The translations under genes and the position numbers were made by a program. A stretch of 64,000 nt of DNA from Candidatus Omnitrophica bacterium UBA6210 (lineage in GTDB: Bacteria; Omnitrophota; Gorgyraeia; Velamenicoccales; Velamenicoccaceae), in contig DISM01000005.1 of NCBI GenBank assembly GCA_002421805.1, forward strand, positions 1 to 64,000, read 5' to 3'. Each line of letters opens with the position of its first letter. The stretch's first letter is position 1. The notes under the pieces are model-generated. The model saw nothing but the letters and a program-made list of their open reading frames with translations, ran no database searches and was not told where the DNA came from. Positions 60,601-64,000 of this stretch are shown piece by piece.

Positions 60601-62066
60601 CTTGCGAAGCAGGAGGCGTCAAGGAACCGAACGTGGCCGGCGCATTCTATCCGCGGGATGCGCAAGACCTTGCCTCGGCGGTGCGCTGGTATCTGGATAA
60701 CGCCAAGGACGTGAAAGTGGAGGGCGAGCCTGTCGTCCTCATCGTGCCTCATGCAGGATACGTCTATTCCGCTCCTGTGGCCGCGTATGGGTTCAAGGCT
60801 GTCGAAGGAAAGGCCTATGAGACGGTCGTGATCCTCGGGCCGAGCCATTATTTCCCGTTTCATGGGGCGTCGGTCTATTCCCGCGGGACCTTTCGGACGC
60901 CGCTGGGTACCCTGGATATCGATACGGCGGCGGCATCGAGTTTTTTGGCGTCCGGAAAAGGATTAGTCGTTGACGAACAGGGCTATTTTGAGCAGGAACA
61001 TTCCATCGAGGTCGAACTTCCCTTTCTCCAATCTGTCCTTAAACCGGGTTTTAAGATCCTTCCTGTTTTGGTCGGCGATATGAACTATGATGAGTGCCTT
61101 CGGCTGGCCTCATTCCTGGCCGGTTTGTCGAACGGCAGGAATATGCTGGTCGTGGTCAGTACAGACCTTTCTCATTACAAGACGTATCGGGAGGCCTTGG
61201 ATTACGATGCCCGCACAGCCGCGTATCTGGCGGCTTTTGATACCAGGGGGCTGTGGGATGCGGTTGCTTCTACGGGATGGAATGTTTGCGGCATCCGCCC
61301 GCTTGTCGCAGGCATGGAGTATGCCAGGCAGATCGGCGCCGATGAGTTTTCTCTTCTTCGAGCAGCCAATTCCGGAGATACGGCGGGAGGAAGGGACAGG
61401 GTCGTCGGGTATCTGAGCGCCGTTTTGAGCAAACCCCAAGATGGCCATTCCGCTGCGCCCGTGGCGGCCCAAGACGATTCGATAACGCAAAATGACACAG
61501 GAGAGTCTATGCTGACTCAACAAGATAAGAAGAGATTGCTGGAGATCGCCCGGGAGACGATCGCCGCCCACACGGCGGGCAAGTCTTTGCCTGTCTTTCA
61601 CGAGTCGGGCGCCGGATTGAACCTCAAGCGCGGCTGTTTCGTCACGTTGAGGGAACGCGGGAATCTGCGCGGTTGCATCGGTTTGTTCTCATCCGACGAA
61701 CCGTTATACCGGAGCGTGCAGAGCATGGCCGTTGCGTCCTCGTCCCAAGACTACCGTTTTTCTCCGGTGCGCCCACAGGAATTGAAGGATATCACGATCG
61801 AGATATCCGTATTGTCTGAGCCCGGCCTGATCGATGACTGGAAGAAGATCCGCCTTGGCATCGACGGCGTCATTGTGCGGCGTGGATATTCTTCGGGTGT
61901 TTTTCTTCCCCAGGTGGCGACGGAGACCGGCTGGGACCTGGAGACGTTTTTAAGCGAGCTTTGTTCGCAGAAGGCGGGGCTGCCGTCGGACTGTTACAAA
62001 GACCCCGGGACAAAGATATATACCTTCCAGGCTGAAATTTTTTCCGAGGAAGAATCCGCGCGTTGA
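60489..62066 (+). CDS. AmrB-AmrA fusion (MEMO + AMMECR1 domains)
   Basis: A 525-residue fusion. Residues about 38-320 are MEMO-like (PNVAGAFYPRDAQ; His in VPHAGYVYSAP, His in GPSHYFPF, Cys in NVCGIRPL, the three metal-ligand positions of human MEMO1). Residues about 340-525 are AMMECR1-like with the invariant LRGCIG. These are usually separate genes. The N-terminus is hydrophobic (TFLISLFCVLCSLFSVSC), a signal or lipoprotein-like segment; ATG 60549 would be a cleaner start. Function of the system is unknown. Confidence 0.88.
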   Translation: MKRLWERRDREGRRSSLSFCMTFLISLFCVLCSLFSVSCEAGGVKEPNVAGAFYPRDAQDLASAVRWYLDNAKDVKVEGEPVVLIVPHAGYVYSAPVAAYGFKAVEGKAYETVVILGPSHYFPFHGASVYSRGTFRTPLGTLDIDTAAASSFLASGKGLVVDEQGYFEQEHSIEVELPFLQSVLKPGFKILPVLVGDMNYDECLRLASFLAGLSNGRNMLVVVSTDLSHYKTYREALDYDARTAAYLAAFDTRGLWDAVASTGWNVCGIRPLVAGMEYARQIGADEFSLLRAANSGDTAGGRDRVVGYLSAVLSKPQDGHSAAPVAAQDDSITQNDTGESMLTQQDKKRLLEIARETIAAHTAGKSLPVFHESGAGLNLKRGCFVTLRERGNLRGCIGLFSSDEPLYRSVQSMAVASSSQDYRFSPVRPQELKDITIEISVLSEPGLIDDWKKIRLGIDGVIVRRGYSSGVFLPQVATETGWDLETFLSELCSQKAGLPSDCYKDPGTKIYTFQAEIFSEEESAR

Positions 62067-62071
62067 CGATC

Positions 62072-62725
62072 ATGGTGATCAGGATCATCTGGAGTTTATT
62101 TTTAACGGGGCTGTTTTTAGGATACGGCCCCTGTCTTTTGAGCTGCGGACCGCTTTTGGTGCCTTATATCTCGGCGACGCAAAGCGGGCCGGGACAGGGA
62201 TTAAAGATCTATCTGATCTTTTCTTTGACCCGCATTCTCGTTTACGCCCTTTTTGGTATCTTTGTGGGGCTTCTGGGTCAATGGGTCATTCAGAATTTTT
62301 TTGAAGGCCCCTGGCTCAAATGGATCTTTATCGGCTTTGGTATTTTTCTTATTTTGCTCGGCGTGCTTCTCTTGGCGCAAAAATTGCCGATGAAAGGATG
62401 CTGCCCTGCCTGGGCTGTCAAGCACCTGGGGGGCGGTGTGCGGCCCGCAATCGTTTTTTCCCTTATCGTCGCCCTGTCTCCTTGTCTGCCTTTATGGGGC
62501 GTGCTTGGTTATATCGCCCTGATCTCGGATACGTGGCTAAAAGGGCTTTTATACATGCTGGCCTTCGGTCTGGGAACGGTTGTCAGTCCGATGATCATTT
62601 TCTGTGCGGCGGCGGGGTGGCTGGCCGCGTTCTCCAGACGGTTTGAATTTTGGTTTATGATCTTGCGGGTCCTGTGTTGCGGGATCCTTATTTTTCTCGG
62701 GATAAACCTTTTGGTGTTTTCATGA
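62072..62725 (+). CDS. CcdA/DsbD-like thiol electron transporter
   Basis: A protein of about 217 residues with six hydrophobic segments arranged as two similar halves, each with a Cys in an early span: YGPCLLSCGPLLVPY near residue 18 and ALSPCLPLWGVLGY near 133. This is the DsbD_2/CcdA pattern, which carries reducing equivalents from thioredoxin to the periplasm. An additional CC pair (KGCCPAW) lies between the halves. A metal or sulfite exporter of the same superfamily is the alternative. It starts six bases after the AmrB-AmrA stop. Confidence 0.75.
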   Translation: MVIRIIWSLFLTGLFLGYGPCLLSCGPLLVPYISATQSGPGQGLKIYLIFSLTRILVYALFGIFVGLLGQWVIQNFFEGPWLKWIFIGFGIFLILLGVLLLAQKLPMKGCCPAWAVKHLGGGVRPAIVFSLIVALSPCLPLWGVLGYIALISDTWLKGLLYMLAFGLGTVVSPMIIFCAAAGWLAAFSRRFEFWFMILRVLCCGILIFLGINLLVFS

Positions 62726-62741
62726 TTGGGACGGAGCGTTG

Positions 62742-63484
<743 letters not shown>

Positions 63485-63488
<4 letters not shown>

Positions 63489-64000
63489 AGACATTCTGTA
63501 TCAAAACCCTTGGTTGCAAGGTGAACCAGTGCGATGCCGACACCGCCCGGCGGGATCTCTTGGCGATGGGGCTTTCGGAAGTCAGGGACACCCTGAAGGC
63601 CGACCTGCGCATCATTAATACGTGTTGCGTCACGGCAAGGGCTTCGGGAAAATCGCGCCAGGCCGTCCGTCGTGCCCTGCGTCATAAGGAGCGCCATCCG
63701 GGGCAGGTTGTTGTGACGGGGTGTTATGCGGGATATGGGCGTCCGCAACTCGAGAAGGTGGAGGGTATTGACAGGATCTTCAGCAGGCAGGAAGATGCGA
63801 GATTCCTGAGCTGGCTTAAGACCATGCGCCCCCACGCTAAGCCCCTTGTGCCTGTCCATCAAATGTTCGCTGGGCGCGCCAGGGCTTTTTTGAAAATCCA
63901 GGACGGCTGTGATCATCGCTGCAGTTATTGCGTCGTGCCTTTGATGAGAGGGCCGTCCCGGAGCGTGCCTCAGCGGGCTGTCCTGGCACAGGCCAGGTCT
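63485..64000 (+). CDS. mtaB: tRNA t6A37 methylthiotransferase MtaB, truncated by window end
   Basis: The first 172 codons of a MiaB-family radical SAM methylthiotransferase, running off the window. The N-terminal cluster domain has TLGCKVNQCDAD near residue 8, NTCCVTARA near 45 and TGCYAGYG near 78, and the radical SAM motif is CDHRCSYC near 141. TLGCKVNQ and CCVT favour MtaB (YqeV) over MiaB. It completes the rsmE-mtaB pairing. Confidence 0.9.

Overview
The window reads as a chromosomal segment from a diderm, probably anaerobic, uncultured bacterium. Evidence for an outer membrane is a secretin, a TonB/ExbB/ExbD-like set and a type IV pilus assembly operon. Lysine is made through the LL-diaminopimelate aminotransferase (dapL) route. 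Gene order, intergenic hairpins and overall style fit Candidatus Omnitrophota (OP3) or a neighbouring PVC-type lineage; that placement is inference, and no rRNA is present to settle it.

Layout. 1-345: repeats and two terminators closing an upstream unit. 346-1143: two pilin-like genes. 1154-8128: recG, then a mixed set (M28 peptidase, methyltransferase, DUF4019 protein, WbpG-like PP-loop enzyme, rsmD). 8309-15119: coaD, yceD, rpmF and the fatty-acid operon plsX-fabH-fabD-fabG-acpP-fabF. 15161-19219: leuC, leuD, leuB, asd. 19308-22556: truA, a polytopic membrane protein, rplM-rpsI. 23113-31483: a complete arginine pathway, argCJBDFGH, running with an overlap into the lysine genes lysA, dapF, dapA, dapB, dapL (31476-36491). 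36502-39187: folK, a PspC protein, panC, nadX and a small repeat protein. 39534-46664: uvrA followed by a TPR/ExbB/ExbD/TonB-like envelope operon. 46810-47884: small proteins. 48111-59001: a HTH gene and a type IV pilus operon (PilM-PilN fusion, PilO, PilP, secretin, PilB, PilC), several pilins and a radical SAM enzyme sitting between two of them. 59024: tRNA-Ala. 59306-62725: AmmeMemoRadiSam genes (radical SAM enzyme, then a MEMO-AMMECR1 fusion), both with export-type N-termini, followed by a CcdA/DsbD-like membrane protein. 62742-64000: rsmE and a truncated mtaB.

How the parts fit. Most of the segment is housekeeping: lipid, leucine, arginine and lysine/peptidoglycan precursors, translation and repair. 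The accessory interest lies in four places: (1) the apparently exported AmmeMemoRadiSam module beside a thiol-electron transporter; (2) an ExbB/ExbD pair in which the acidic ion-pathway residues are replaced by Gln and Asn; (3) a radical SAM/SPASM-like enzyme embedded in a pilin cluster; (4) an unusual density of modular intergenic hairpins with a constant core and varying but still complementary arms, several running into the ends of coding regions. At least three genes also look leaderless, with a -10 box six to nine bases before the ATG.
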